Part shown: positions 1-9,608 of the stretch, piece by piece
Numbering within the stretch: the stretch's first letter is position 1
Layout of the letters: each line of letters begins with the position of its first letter
DNA from: Palaemon carinicauda
Lineage: Eukaryota; Arthropoda; Malacostraca; Decapoda; Palaemonidae
Reading direction: 5' to 3'
Length of the DNA: 64,000 nucleotides
NCBI RefSeq assembly: GCF_036898095.1
Contig: NC_090725.1
Location: 209,912,070-209,976,069 of the forward strand
Notes under the pieces: generated by a model
What the model was told of the DNA's origin: nothing
What the model saw: the letters and a program-made list of their open reading frames with translations, nothing else
Databases searched by the model: none
Translations under genes and position numbers: made by a program

Positions 1-112
1 TTGGTAGCGCAGGCCCTAGTTCTGTTTCCCGACCTTGGGTGGGGGGAGAGGGCATCGCCTCCCATAGCGGGGCGGTTCCTCCTCCTCCTCAGGGGAGGTT
101 ATTGATGAATCT

Positions 113-1873
113 TTGTCTAACGATGATCTTTTTCAGATTTGGGCTTCCCTGGGGCTTAAGGGCTTGCCCTCCAGGGTTGCCCTGATTGACCTTGTCCAGT
201 TGGGGGCCGCCGTTAAGCAGTCGCCGGTGATAGCAGAGGTAGATCCTCTGTCTATCGTCGATGTCGTGGTGGCAGAGGCCTCCGACGGGGCGGGGCAATC
301 CTCTGCAGGTGCAGTTGGGGATGTTGGTTCTGACGGCTCTCCTCCCCCTTCCGTACATCCTTCGAAGGGGGAAGGGAGTCCTACGGGCTCTTCTGCTGTC
401 CAGCTCTCCTCTAAGGGGAGTGCTTTGACTGAGACTCCCCTTTGGAGGACTGATGGTCCTGACGATCTTCCTCGTGGCCGCCTTCGCCGTAAGGCTCACC
501 GTCCGCTGCGTCGCAAGGGCCTCCCGTCTCCTTATAAGGGTGTTAAGAGGCGCCATTTTGGATCTTCTTCCTCCGAAAGGGACTCTCCTCGCCGTAAACA
601 GCCTGCAGCTCCAGTTTCATTAGACCTCTCTGGGGATCGGTCTCCTACGCCTTCCAGACCTTCACCTTCTGGGGCAGATGTTCAGCAACCTGACCTCGTC
701 ACCCGACGGGCAACGGTCCCTTCGGGGCAAAGGGATTCTTCCCTTACACGTGCAGTGTTAGCGCACAGGCGCTCTCCTGCTCGTCAGCGCTCTCCTGTTC
801 GTCAGCGCTCTCCTGTTTGTCAGCGATCTCCTGATAATCGCCCTTCTTCTTGCCAGCGCTCTCCTGAGGACATCCTTCAACCTGTTGTTCCTGAAGAGCG
901 CCCAGCGCGCCAGCGTTCCCCTGCTCGCCCTTCTGCAGTGATAGCGCACAGGCGCTCTCCTGCTCGTCAGCGCTCTTCTGATCGTCAGCGCTCTCCTGTT
1001 CGTCAGTGCTCTTCTGAGGACCATCGCCCTTCTGCTCGCCAGCGCTCCTCTGTGGTCTCCGAATATCCTGCAGTTCCTGTTGTGCGCCCTGCGCGCCATC
1101 AGTCTCCTGAGCGCTCTCGCGATCCTCAGCTTATTCCTGCACAACATCGCCCGCGTTCTCCTGCGCGTGTTTCTAAAACACATGTTCGCCCACGCGCCTA
1201 CGCGCTTCCTGTTCCTGTTCGTGAACGGGCTGCGCCGACTGTTCCTTCACAGGATTCCACGCGTCACCCTCTTGCTCGCCAGCGATCACCAGCTCGTCAG
1301 CGATCACAGACGATTCAACAATCGCCTGCTCGTCAGCATTCTCCTACGCGTCAGCGATCACCTGAACATCGGCGATCTCCGGACCGCCCGCGTGAACTAT
1401 CGCCTGCGCGCATGCGTTCTCCAACGCGCCGTCGCCCAGAGGATCTGGAAGGACATGGTTCGCCCTCTGTTAGCTCGCCCTCGCACGATCATTCGCCTGC
1501 GCGACCTACGCGCTATCGCTCGCCAACGCGTCACCATGCGCCAACGTACCATCGCTCGCCTGCGCGCCAGCGTACCACCGATCGCCTGCTCGCAATCACT
1601 CTCCCACGCGCTACAGGTCTCCTGACCAACGTCGCCGGCGATCTTTGGAGCGTTCTCGCTCGCCCGCGCAGCAACGCGTTCCCTCGCCGACGCGCCAACG
1701 CATTCGTTCACCGGCTCGCCCACGCGCTCGTTCAACTGTACGCCTTCGTGCCCACTCGCCTGCGCGCCCGCGCAACTGCTAGCCTGCGTGCCCGCGCGAC
1801 CGCTCGCCTGCGCGCCCGCGCGACTGTTCGCCTTCGCGCGACCACCGTTCGCGCTGAACTTCACAGCCAGTGA
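113..1873 (+). pseudogene. DIRS gag, Arg/Ser/Pro-rich N-terminal half (A)
   Basis: Aligns to the gag of copy B (same opening, with a SNDDLFQIWASLGLKGLPSR-like segment). From about 760 to 1420 it is built of an 18-bp unit coding RQRSPA-like hexapeptides, giving a basic Arg-Ser/Pro low-complexity domain resembling the RS domains of splicing factors; a role in RNA binding is inference. No in-frame ATG is visible here because the true start is upstream, and stops at 5-7 and 65-67 show the frame is already broken upstream of 95. Near 1600 the RS pattern moves into another frame, so the last ~90 residues of the open frame are probably out of phase. Confidence 0.65.
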
Positions 1874-1971
1874 CAGCAGCAGGAACGCGTGTTACCAGAC
1901 CGCGCTCTGGATCGCCTCCACCAAAACGCAGGACTGTTGTGCGGGACAGGGAAGACACTTCAGAGAGGTGA

Positions 1972-3563
1972 GTGCGTCTTTCTTCCCCCTTTCCTTTTCA
2001 GGCAGGTCCAGTGGTGTCCACTCCGAAGGATCGCCCGATCCCTTTCCCTCCAGCGAGGATTTCGGACTCTGTGTCCGTGGAGCAACAGACTTGGTTTGGT
2101 CCTCTGATGCGGGCGTTAGTGAGGGTTATGAAGCCAGCAATCGCCGATCAGGGGAACAAACCAACGGCTGCCTCACCTCCGCTGAAGAGAAAGAGAGGAG
2201 TGGACTTCGTGGTGACTTCCCCCAGGGAGAAGTTGGTTCCTAAGTGGTCTGTCGGGAAGGCCCCATCCCCTTCGCAGGCGTTTTCTCCTTCTCCCGTGGA
2301 CGAGGCTTTTCCATCCTCGGGTGAGTCCAGTGAGGCGATAGTCTTCCCCTCGGCACCAAGGGGCGAGCCTTTTCTTCATGGATGAGAATCGTCTCGCGTG
2401 GAAGGGGCTCTCCGAACCTCTTTGTTGGGATCCTGTATCCCTCCCAGGAGGGAACCCAAGGACTCCAAGACCATCCCGAAATCGTCTTCAAGGATTCGCC
2501 AGGAACCCGCTGCTCCCCGGGGGAACGTCCACGCTTCGCCCCAGGAAGAGATTCCAGGGACAGGAGACTTAGCTGCCAGCTCGCAAGGAGGAGACCAGCA
2601 GGAATCTGAACATGCCTTCTGGCAGGTCCTGAGCCTGATGAGGCAACTCAACGGGTTCATGGACCCCGTGATCGCCCCCCGAGAAGGCAAGGACACGGTC
2701 CTGGACCAAGTGTTCGATGTTCAGAAGGCCCCTAAGACCAGTGCGGCTCTGCCCTGGTCTTGGGGATTGAAGAGTGCCAGAGCCAGGGCCAATGCTCAGC
2801 TCCCGATTCTTGCCTCCTCCAGTCGTTCCTCTGCCAGGAACAAACTCATCCCACCTCCTCGTCTCCAGCAGAGGAGGTATTTTGAGATCTTGGGTGAGTC
2901 TAATCTCGCTCTTCCTCTCCATCACTCCGTGGAAGAGCTGGCTAAGGGAGTTCCCCTCGAGAAGCTCTCTGCCCGGCAGGTGTCGTTCTCGTCGTCGGAG
3001 ATCCTGAGCCATGAGAAGGTCGCGAAGTGTGCCATGCAGGCCACTTCGTGGTTGGATATATGCTAGGAACTCTGGGCATCCTATTGCGCTCCGAGGACTT
3101 GTCTAAGGAGACCAATAGGAAGGCCCTGGAGACCTTCTTACTCTCGGGCACCCGCTCCATTGAGTTCCTGGCGCACCAGGTCACCACCCTGTGGGCCAAC
3201 TTGGTGTTGAAGCGGCGCGATGCGGTGACCGAGAGGTTCCACCCGAAAGTCCCCGCCGTGGATGTCTGTAGGCTCAGACATGCTTCCCTCCTTGGGGAAA
3301 ATCTGTTGGAGCCACAAGATATGGAGCGAACGGCTGAGAGGTGGAGGAAATCTAGCACGGACTCCCTCCTCCATAGGGCCCTTACAGCTCGGCCCTATAA
3401 GCCTCCAGCTCCGCAGCAACAGCAGCAGCAGCCTCGTAAGGCACCGAAGCAGGCACCGGCAGCTAAGAAAGTGGTGTCTAAGCCCCAGCCCTTTCCAGCG
3501 AAGATCAAGTCCTCCATGGGAGGCAAGACTCCTAGAGGGAGCGGCCGCGGCCGCAAACCCTAA
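1972..3563 (+). pseudogene. DIRS gag C-terminal half (A)
   Basis: Homologous to the intact gag C-terminal half of copy C. Conserved landmarks are a WFGPLMRALVRVMKP segment, a PLKRKR basic patch, EHAFWQVLSLM, a QRRYFEIL segment, AMQATSWLDI, and a basic Gly/Arg tail (GSGRGRK) just before RT. The frame is broken by a TGA at 2383-2385 and by a one-base deletion near 3060, where WLDIW becomes WLDIC-stop; the tail continues in another frame to the stop at 3563. A structural (capsid-like or RNA-binding) role is inferred from position before RT; I see no retroviral CCHC knuckle. Confidence 0.7.
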
Positions 3564-3564
3564 G

Positions 3565-5637
3565 AGTGGCAGTCCCCCTGCGTGTCCACCTGTGGGGGGA
3601 TGCCTTCAACGTTGCGTGCACAGGTGGCAGCAACACGGAGCCGATGCTTGGATGGTTTCGGTGATCGGCCAAGGCTATCACGTCCCGTTCATAACATCTC
3701 AACCTCCCCTGACAGCGAATCCAGTTTCGTTGAGCTCCTATGCCACGGGATCGGCAAAGGGGCTGGCCCTTCGGGCGGAAGTCGAGACCATGCTCAAGAA
3801 GGGTGCTCTCCAGGAGGTCGTCGATGGCTCCCCAGGCTTCTTCAGTCGACTCTTTCTTGTAAAGAAGGCGTCTGGAGGCTGGAGACCTGTCATCGACCTC
3901 TCGGCTCTGAACGGGTTTGTCAAGCAAACTCGGTTCAGCATGGAGACAGCGGACACGGTCAGACTTGCGGTGAGACCTCTAGACTTCATGTACACACTGG
4001 ATCTAAAGGACGCGTACTTCCAGATCCCAATCCATCCGTCTTCCAGGAAGTACTTGAGATTCTGCCTAGACGACAAGATCTACCAGTTCAAGGTGCTGTG
4101 TTTTGGTCTCTCCACAGCTCCTCAGGTGTTCACCAGAGTGTTCAGCCTGATTTCATCTTGGGCGCACAGGAACGGCATTCGTCTCCTTTGCTATCTGGAC
4201 GACTGGCTGATCCTAGCAGACTCGGAGTCGACCCTTCTTTGGCACCAAGACAGGCTTCTAGGTCTTTGCCAGGATTTGGGGATCGTGGTAAACCTCGAGA
4301 AGTCCTCTCTGCAGCCGTCCCAATGACTGGTCTATCTAGGCATGCTGATAGACACCAATCTCCACAAAGCCTTTCCATCAGACGACAGGATAGCAAGGCT
4401 GAGGAGGGTGGCGGAACCCTTCCTCAGGCGAGAAGAGCTCCCTGCCCAATCGTGGTTGCGTCTCTTAGGTCACCTGTCCTCCCTGGCTCGTCTGGTTCCC
4501 AACGGCCGCCTCAGGATGAGATCCCTACTGTGGTGGCTCAAGTCCCGGTGGAATCAAAGATCTGATTCCCCGGACGTTCTGGTCCCGATAGGATCTATGG
4601 AACGGACGGACCTGCGGTGGTGGCTGGTCGACGAGAACCTGCGAAAGGGTGTGAGTCTTCTCGTCCTCCCCCCGGAATTGACACTGTTTTCGGATGCGTC
4701 AAAAGAAGGGTGGGGGGCGCACGTTCTGAACCAGAGGACCTCAGGCCTTTGGTCAGAATCAGAAAAGTGCCTGCACATCAACCTGCTAGAGTTGAAGGCC
4801 GTCTTTCTGGCTCTTCAACAGTTCCAACGGACCCTGGCGGGTCATTCCGTGGTGGTGATGATCGACAACACCACGGTAGTGGCTTATATCAACAAGCAGG
4901 GAGGCACTTTTTCGCAGCAGCTATCCCATCTTGCAGTAGAGATTCTGAGGTGGACCGAAGTCCACTCGATAACACTATCAGCTCGCTTCATTCCTGGCAA
5001 GAGGAATGTGCTCGCCGACAGTCTGAGCAGGGCCTCGCAGATAGTGAGTACCGAGTGGTCTTTGGATCCTCAGATAGCCAACAAAGTCCTGACTTTGTGG
5101 GGTTCCCCGACCGTGGACCTGTTTGCGACAGCGTTGAATTTCAAACTGCCTCTATACTGCTCCCCAGTCCCGGACTCCAAGGCTCTATGGCAAGATGCTT
5201 TCCAGCAACAGTGGGACAACATCGACGTGTACGCCTTCCCACCATTCTGTCTGATGAGAAGGGTGCTCAACAGGACCAGACTATCGGTCAACTGTTCGAT
5301 GACTCTGGTAGCTCCGCTATGGCATCACGCGGAATGGTTCCCGGACCTTCTGCAGCTCCTGACGGAGCTTCCGAGGGAACTTCCTCCACGACACGAGCTT
5401 CTCAGACAACCCCACTCCAACGTCCCTCACAAGGCCGTGGCCTCGCTTCGGCTTCACGCCTGGAGACTGTCCAGCGTCTCCTCACGGAGAGAGGCTTTTC
5501 GCAACAGGTTACGGAGAGAATGTCTCGACACCTGCGAAAGTCCTCTGAGGGTGTCTACCAGGCGAAGTGGGGAGTCTTTTGTGGTTGGTGTCGTGGGAGG
5601 GGTATCTCTCCACTCGATGCCACTATTCCAGCAATAG
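3565..5637 (+). pseudogene. DIRS reverse transcriptase / RNase H / Dam-MT-like region (A)
   Basis: RT motifs appear in order: SRLFLVKKASGGWRPVIDLS, LDLKDAYFQIPIHPSSRKY (motif A Asp), FGLSTAPQVF (motif B) and YLDDWL at 4192-4209 (catalytic Asp pair intact). RNase H follows with FSDASKEGWGAH, LLELKAVFLAL and MIDNTTVVAYINKQGG. The C-terminal part with VDLFATALN and AFPPF corresponds to the region annotated as Dam-like methyltransferase in DIRS polyproteins. The reading frame is +1 to gag. One nonsense TGA at 4324-4326 separates RT from RNase H; B and C have a sense codon there, so this looks like a single point lesion. Confidence 0.9.
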
Positions 5638-6506
5638 CGGACTTCCTCGTATATCTGCGGGAGGAAATGCGACTTTCTGTCTCGGCAGTGATAGGTTATT
5701 GCTCAGCCTTAAGCTTGGCTTTCAGGCTGAAAGGCGTGGACATTTCTTCCTCGCTAGAACTCTCTCTACTCATACGTAGCTATGAGCTTACCTGCCCCCA
5801 GTCGGAAGTGAGACCTCCTCCTTGGAACGTGGTTCGGGTCCTCAGGGCTCTTAAGAGACCCCCCTTCGAACCATTACGCCAGGCCTCCGATCGCCACCTG
5901 TCTTGGAAGATGGCTTTCCTGCTCGCTTTGGCTTCGGCCAAGCGGGTTAGCGAACTTCATGGTCTCTCGTACGACATCGCCCATTCAAGGGGATGGAGGG
6001 AGGTAACGTTCAGGTTCGTCCCTGAGTTTGTGGCCAAGACTCAGAATCCTGGTGTGCCGGATCCTCGGTTCGACTCTTTCAGGATCGCGAGTCTCCGCTC
6101 TGCAACAAGCGACCCAGACCAGCTGCTACTATGTTCAGTGAGGTGTCTGAGGTACTACTTGAAGAGAACGGCTGCAGTCCGTCCTCAAGTGCGAGCATTG
6201 TTTGTGAGCACAGGCAGGACGAAGAGGAGGGTCACCAGGAACACCATCTCAGCTTGGATTCGAAGGGTTATTCACCACGCCTTGAATCTAGACCCTCCTC
6301 CGTCACGCCGCCCTAGGGCACACGATGTCAGGGGTGTTGTTACGTCCCTGGCCTTCAAGAGAAACTTCTCTGTGATGCAGGTGCTTCAAGCTGGGGTCTG
6401 GAAGCGTCAGACGACCTTCACAGCCCACTACCTGCAGGACGTGACCCACAGGAGCCTAGATACGTTTTCTATCGGCCCTGTGGTGGCTGCACAACAGCTG
6501 GTTTAA
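4617..6506 (+). CDS. Tyrosine recombinase ORF (A), overlapping RNase H in the -1 frame
   Basis: The recognisable recombinase begins about 5430. It has an N-terminal core-binding region (VYQAKWGVFCGWC, AIADFLVYLREEM) followed by the catalytic domain with SAKRVSELHGL (Arg I), AHDVRG (H-x-x-R) and VWKRQTTFTAHYL (Trp and nucleophile Tyr). Function in the family: integrates a circular DNA intermediate by site-specific recombination, without the target duplication made by DDE integrases. The open frame runs another ~800 bp upstream inside the RNase H coding region and has no ATG at its 5' end, so expression by -1 frameshift or splicing is likely. All catalytic residues are present in this copy. Confidence 0.85.
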   Translation: MVAGRREPAKGCESSRPPPGIDTVFGCVKRRVGGARSEPEDLRPLVRIRKVPAHQPARVEGRLSGSSTVPTDPGGSFRGGDDRQHHGSGLYQQAGRHFFAAAIPSCSRDSEVDRSPLDNTISSLHSWQEECARRQSEQGLADSEYRVVFGSSDSQQSPDFVGFPDRGPVCDSVEFQTASILLPSPGLQGSMARCFPATVGQHRRVRLPTILSDEKGAQQDQTIGQLFDDSGSSAMASRGMVPGPSAAPDGASEGTSSTTRASQTTPLQRPSQGRGLASASRLETVQRLLTERGFSQQVTERMSRHLRKSSEGVYQAKWGVFCGWCRGRGISPLDATIPAIADFLVYLREEMRLSVSAVIGYCSALSLAFRLKGVDISSSLELSLLIRSYELTCPQSEVRPPPWNVVRVLRALKRPPFEPLRQASDRHLSWKMAFLLALASAKRVSELHGLSYDIAHSRGWREVTFRFVPEFVAKTQNPGVPDPRFDSFRIASLRSATSDPDQLLLCSVRCLRYYLKRTAAVRPQVRALFVSTGRTKRRVTRNTISAWIRRVIHHALNLDPPPSRRPRAHDVRGVVTSLAFKRNFSVMQVLQAGVWKRQTTFTAHYLQDVTHRSLDTFSIGPVVAAQQLV

Positions 6507-6983
6507 CCTCAGGCTCCTTTATGGACAAGTAGCAGTAGGTTGAGGGCGTTGTTACCCGGTTTTAGTCTGTGTGAATGAAAGAGTATGTCTGACCCTTACT
6601 TCTTTCTTCATTCTCCCCTCTCTTGGGAGCAGCATCCTGGTCCTCGCATAGCTGACCTCGACCTCTGCAGGTAACCCATGCTTCCTTGTGCTCCTAGTAT
6701 TAAGCTTAATACTATTGCGTCCCTCATACCCTGACGAGGTGGTATTGGGAACGTCCTATCCTAGATTCCTATCTAAAGGTCTCAAGGTCGACTTCATAGG
6801 ACGAGTCACACTTTCCTCCACACACAACTTATGTAGGCCACTCGTTTCCTAGCGCAGCAAGGAACTGGTGAGATGCAGGAGCTCCTTCTCTCAAGTGCTA
6901 CTCACTGAGGGATGGAGCCCCCGGGCAAAGCCGAAGTCGGTAAGGCTGGGGACTTTCCACCCTTCCTAAGGGGTAAGTCACCC
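6507..6983 (+). other. 3' untranslated region of A
   Basis: Non-coding; matches the stretches after the recombinase stop in B (16518-16990) and C (23219-23710), including a GTTACCCGGTTTTAGTCTG-like motif, a GCATCCTGG segment and a CCCTGACGAGGTGGTATTGG motif. Conservation between copies suggests element-encoded 3' sequence. No gene was seen. Confidence 0.7.
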
Positions 6984-7329
6984 AATGTAAATAGCGTGGT
7001 TTGTATTTCGGTTACGGAACAAATGACAAATTCCGAAATAATTTGTATTTTTCCTAACCATACAAACCTTAGCTATTTACACATATTTGTCCGCCAGCCC
7101 TGGCCCCCAAGTCAAGTCCTACCTCTAAGTGAAGTGAAGCAAATCAGTGGTGTGGGGGGGAGGGGTAGCAAGCTATCCCTTCCCCTACCCCCATTAACTA
7201 GCGCGGGGGTAATTAACCCTCGTTAAAAATTATTGGCTCGTCATTTCAGCTACGCTAAAAGGTAAAACCAATGTTAATAGCTAAGGTTTGTATGGTTAGG
7301 AAAAATACAAATTATTTCCGAATTTGTCA
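6984..7329 (+). repeat. Right terminus of A: inverted left tip, S segment and right inverted terminal repeat
   Basis: 6984-7023 is the inverted form of the family left tip (compare 9304-9346). From 7024 an ~45-bp S segment starts with TGACAAATTCC; its complement closes the block at 7329. Between them is an inverted version of the leader seen at 9347-9520 in B. This matches the DIRS plan of an internal complementary region followed by a right inverted terminal repeat. The 306-bp block also behaves like a self-contained inverted-repeat unit and could be mistaken for an independent MITE. Confidence 0.75.
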
Positions 7330-7340
7330 TATTACAGTAC

Positions 7341-7590
7341 TTACAAATTTGTCCATTTTCCTAGCAATACAAACCAGGAGCTCTTTACACATACTGTACC
7401 CCACTAGTGCTGGTGGGAGAGGGGGTTGATAACCTAGCTCGCTCCTCCCTCGTTAACTAGTGGTGGGTAGTTATACCCTGAAAGTAAAGCTTATCGGTTG
7501 ATTTCAGCTTCGCCGAAATAAATACTCCCTTGTAAAGAGCTCCAGGTTTATATTGCCAAGAAAAATACAAATTATTTCCAAATTTGTCAT
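7341..7590. repeat. Diverged terminal-repeat unit of an alpha-like element
   Basis: About 250 bp bounded by inverted repeats (ACAAATTTGTCC-like at the left, complement at the right; AGGAGCTCTTTACA against TGTAAAGAGCTCC). Same layout as 7024-7329 but clearly diverged in sequence. It directly precedes the decayed element at 7591-9260 and is probably its terminus. Confidence 0.6.
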
Positions 7591-9260
7591 TTTTCTCTAT
7601 GGAGAGACTGAAGACGGAGGACTCAGTCTTCTCAGCTCTTGAATCTGCTGCCATGGAAACCTTCCTGTGTCAACCAGTGGTTCAGTAGAGTTGTTTATTT
7701 TGCTACCACTTTAGACATTGGCGAAGTGCAGCAAGTTAGTTTTGTCTGTCTGGAAGTGACTTTCATAGCACACCAGTCTGGGAATCAATGGTCCAAGCAA
7801 GTCCTGAAGGGAAGGGATACTGTTGTTGGAGAAGAGGTGACGTCAACATTGAGGAACGCCTAGGTTCTGGAGGCTACATTTATCTTCAGAGGGAAATAGA
7901 GGCAACAGTGGAGGAAGACTTGTCATGACTTCCTCATCCACTGTACAGTTACCTTTAAGCGGCCAAGGCCTTCGAAGGCAATTGCGGCGAGACCTTTAGT
8001 TCTAGGCACAACTTCAGCATCAGCTTTGAAGAAGCTTCGGCTGCCTCCAAATCCTGATCCGGACCTCCTACCTTTTCTTCCTCTTAAGAAAGCTGCAGAT
8101 AGTGCTCCATCCTTTCATGCCAAACTTGACAGTTCTGGAGGGGTGGCAGAAGAAAGAAGATTGGAGATGCTGAAGTTGTCAGTGTCCTCCTCCAGCTGTC
8201 ATGAGTGGTGGATAACTGGTATGCCATTTTACGCAATATGACAGGGACCTAGAGCAGAGCAGTGGATTGTAGAAGTCATTTGGCGTGGATACCTCCTGCC
8301 CATTATTTTTCTTCATCCTCCCCTCACCTGCACACTAATTCCATTCCATAGTTACCCTTCGATATTTCTGAAAGATCTGGCCTGAGCAGCAGAGTTGAAA
8401 GCGATAAGAGGAGAAGAATGCTCTCAAAGACGTTCAAGACGGTTCTACGTGTTTTGGACTGTACAAGTGTTTAAACGAGTGTTCAACTTGGTCTCAGGTT
8501 GGGATACGATTTTTGAGATACTGTATCTCAACAACTGACTGATTCTGGCATTTTCCAAGAAGCAGTTGCTTCATGAACGAGACCAAGTAGTCATTTTTGT
8601 TGTGATCTAGAGTCATAATCAAATGGGAAAAGTTGAGTCTAATGCCCAAGCAGAGCATGCAGTACCAGGGTATGCTGATTAAAACAGCCACGCAAAACAA
8701 CTTTCCACCAGATTATCACATCAGGAGGCTCAAAAGATAACGTTTCCATTCAAGCAACAACTTGTGTTTCAGCTGTGGTCTTATCTTCTGGGACATCTTT
8801 TTTACTCAGAAAAACTCATTCCACATGAGTGTCTCCACCAGACACGTCACTAGTCAGCAGCCAGCGATCTCCCTTTCGTTCTTATTCCAGTGGAGCAAAA
8901 CGTACAAAACAGTTTTACCTGGTGGCTGAACAATGAAACCCTCAACAGGGAAGTTCCATTTAACTCCCCACTTTCAGAGTTTCTTCTGCTCGTGGATGCA
9001 TCCCAGAAGGGGTGAGCTGCTCATCTGAGAAATCAATGCTTCAGGAGTTCAATTCTTAGAAAAGAAGCACAAGCAATGCTCCTAGCACTGCAAGTTTCCC
9101 GACAAAGTTTGATATTTAGGCTACTGTACTCAGTGAGCATTGCTGTAGAGCTGTCATCAAGGCTTATTCCTGGCAAGAGGAATGTTCTAGGAGACCTGCT
9201 CAGTCAGCAGGCACAGGTTATGAAATGGCTTCTTTCTCTGGAGAATACCGGCAATCTTCC
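7591..9260 (+). pseudogene. Decayed DIRS element (RT and RNase H remnants)
   Basis: Heavily mutated. Around 8467-8590 the translation FKRVFNLVSGWDTIFEILYL followed by NN-stop-LILAF aligns with the motif-C region of element A (TRVFSLISSWAH...YLDDWLILA), with both catalytic aspartates replaced and a stop inserted. Around 8925-9010 a WWLNNETLNRE...LLLVDASQKG segment aligns with the RNase H start, and 9073-9210 gives EAQAMLLALQV and SSRLIPGKRNVLGDLLSQQAQV from the RNase H end. 7970-8220 (KKLRLPPNPDPDLLPF) may be gag. Much older than A-C. Confidence 0.75.
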
Positions 9261-9346
9261 TTTGTTCCGTAACTGGAATACAAACCGCGCTATTTAATAG
9301 GGGTTTGTTCCGTAACTGAAATACAAACCACGCTATTTACATGGGG
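9261..9346 (+). repeat. Tandemly duplicated left tip of B
   Basis: A ~43-bp unit starting TTTGTTCCGTAACTG and running through CGCTATTTA occurs twice in a row, at 9261 and 9304, with a few differences. The inverted form is the right tip at ~16995-17037. The second unit joins the leader and is therefore the functional end; the first may come from an earlier insertion at the same site or from slippage. Confidence 0.7.
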
Positions 9347-9608
9347 TAATTACTTCGGCGTAGCTGAATGACGAGCCATTAGAATTTTAACGAGGGTTTA
9401 CTACCCCACCGCTAGTTGGGGGGGGGGGGGTAAGGGGGGTAGCTTGCTTCCCCCCCCCTTCCTCACACACACTAGTGAATGCTTCACTTTACTTTTGGCT
9501 CGGGCGGAGAACAGACCTGTCGGCTCTCTCCCTCGCTTTTACTGCCATTAATCTGTTTTTACTTTTTCTTCCTCACAGTGTGTTTGAAGTTGGCCTCTAT
9601 TACTGAAT
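9347..9608 (+). other. Leader of B
   Basis: Non-coding leader between the left tip and the gag ATG. Its first ~170 bp recur in inverted form in the right terminal repeats of A, B and C. Includes a long G run at 9419-9430 and a GC-skewed pyrimidine tract at about 9450. No gene was seen. Confidence 0.6.

Larger units (their letters stand above)
1..7329 (+). mobile_element. DIRS retrotransposon A (family alpha), 5' end outside window
   Basis: Holds, in order, an Arg/Ser-rich gag, a conserved gag C-terminal half, reverse transcriptase/RNase H, an overlapping tyrosine recombinase, about 480 bp of 3' untranslated sequence and a complex right terminus. This gene order, with a tyrosine recombinase instead of a DDE integrase, defines DIRS elements. 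The gag N-terminus and left terminal repeat lie before the window. Copies B and C align to it throughout. Damage: nonsense and frameshift changes in gag and one in-frame stop in RT. The recombinase frame is open to its natural end. Confidence 0.88.

Noticed and set aside
758..1183. Minus-strand Arg/Ala-rich open frames opposite the gag repeats (also 1397-1864, 11618-12159 and 18073-18688)
   Set aside because: They are mirror images of GC-rich repeats in the plus-strand gag, have no motif of their own and arise from repeat composition.
1967..2003. Possible short intron in A gag (GAG|GTGAGTGCG ... CCTTTTCAG)
   Set aside because: Splice-like borders are good, but the sequence is not present as an insertion in B or C in a way that restores the gag frame, and joining does not give the homologous frame. 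Probably chance similarity.
7024..7329. Independent MITE insertion (likewise 23748-24055, 40591-40863, 56891-57161 and 43688-44135)
   Set aside because: Each has MITE-like inverted ends, but all sit exactly next to an inverted left tip of the matching DIRS family and their inner part is that family's leader, so they are better read as DIRS right termini. No target duplication was seen.
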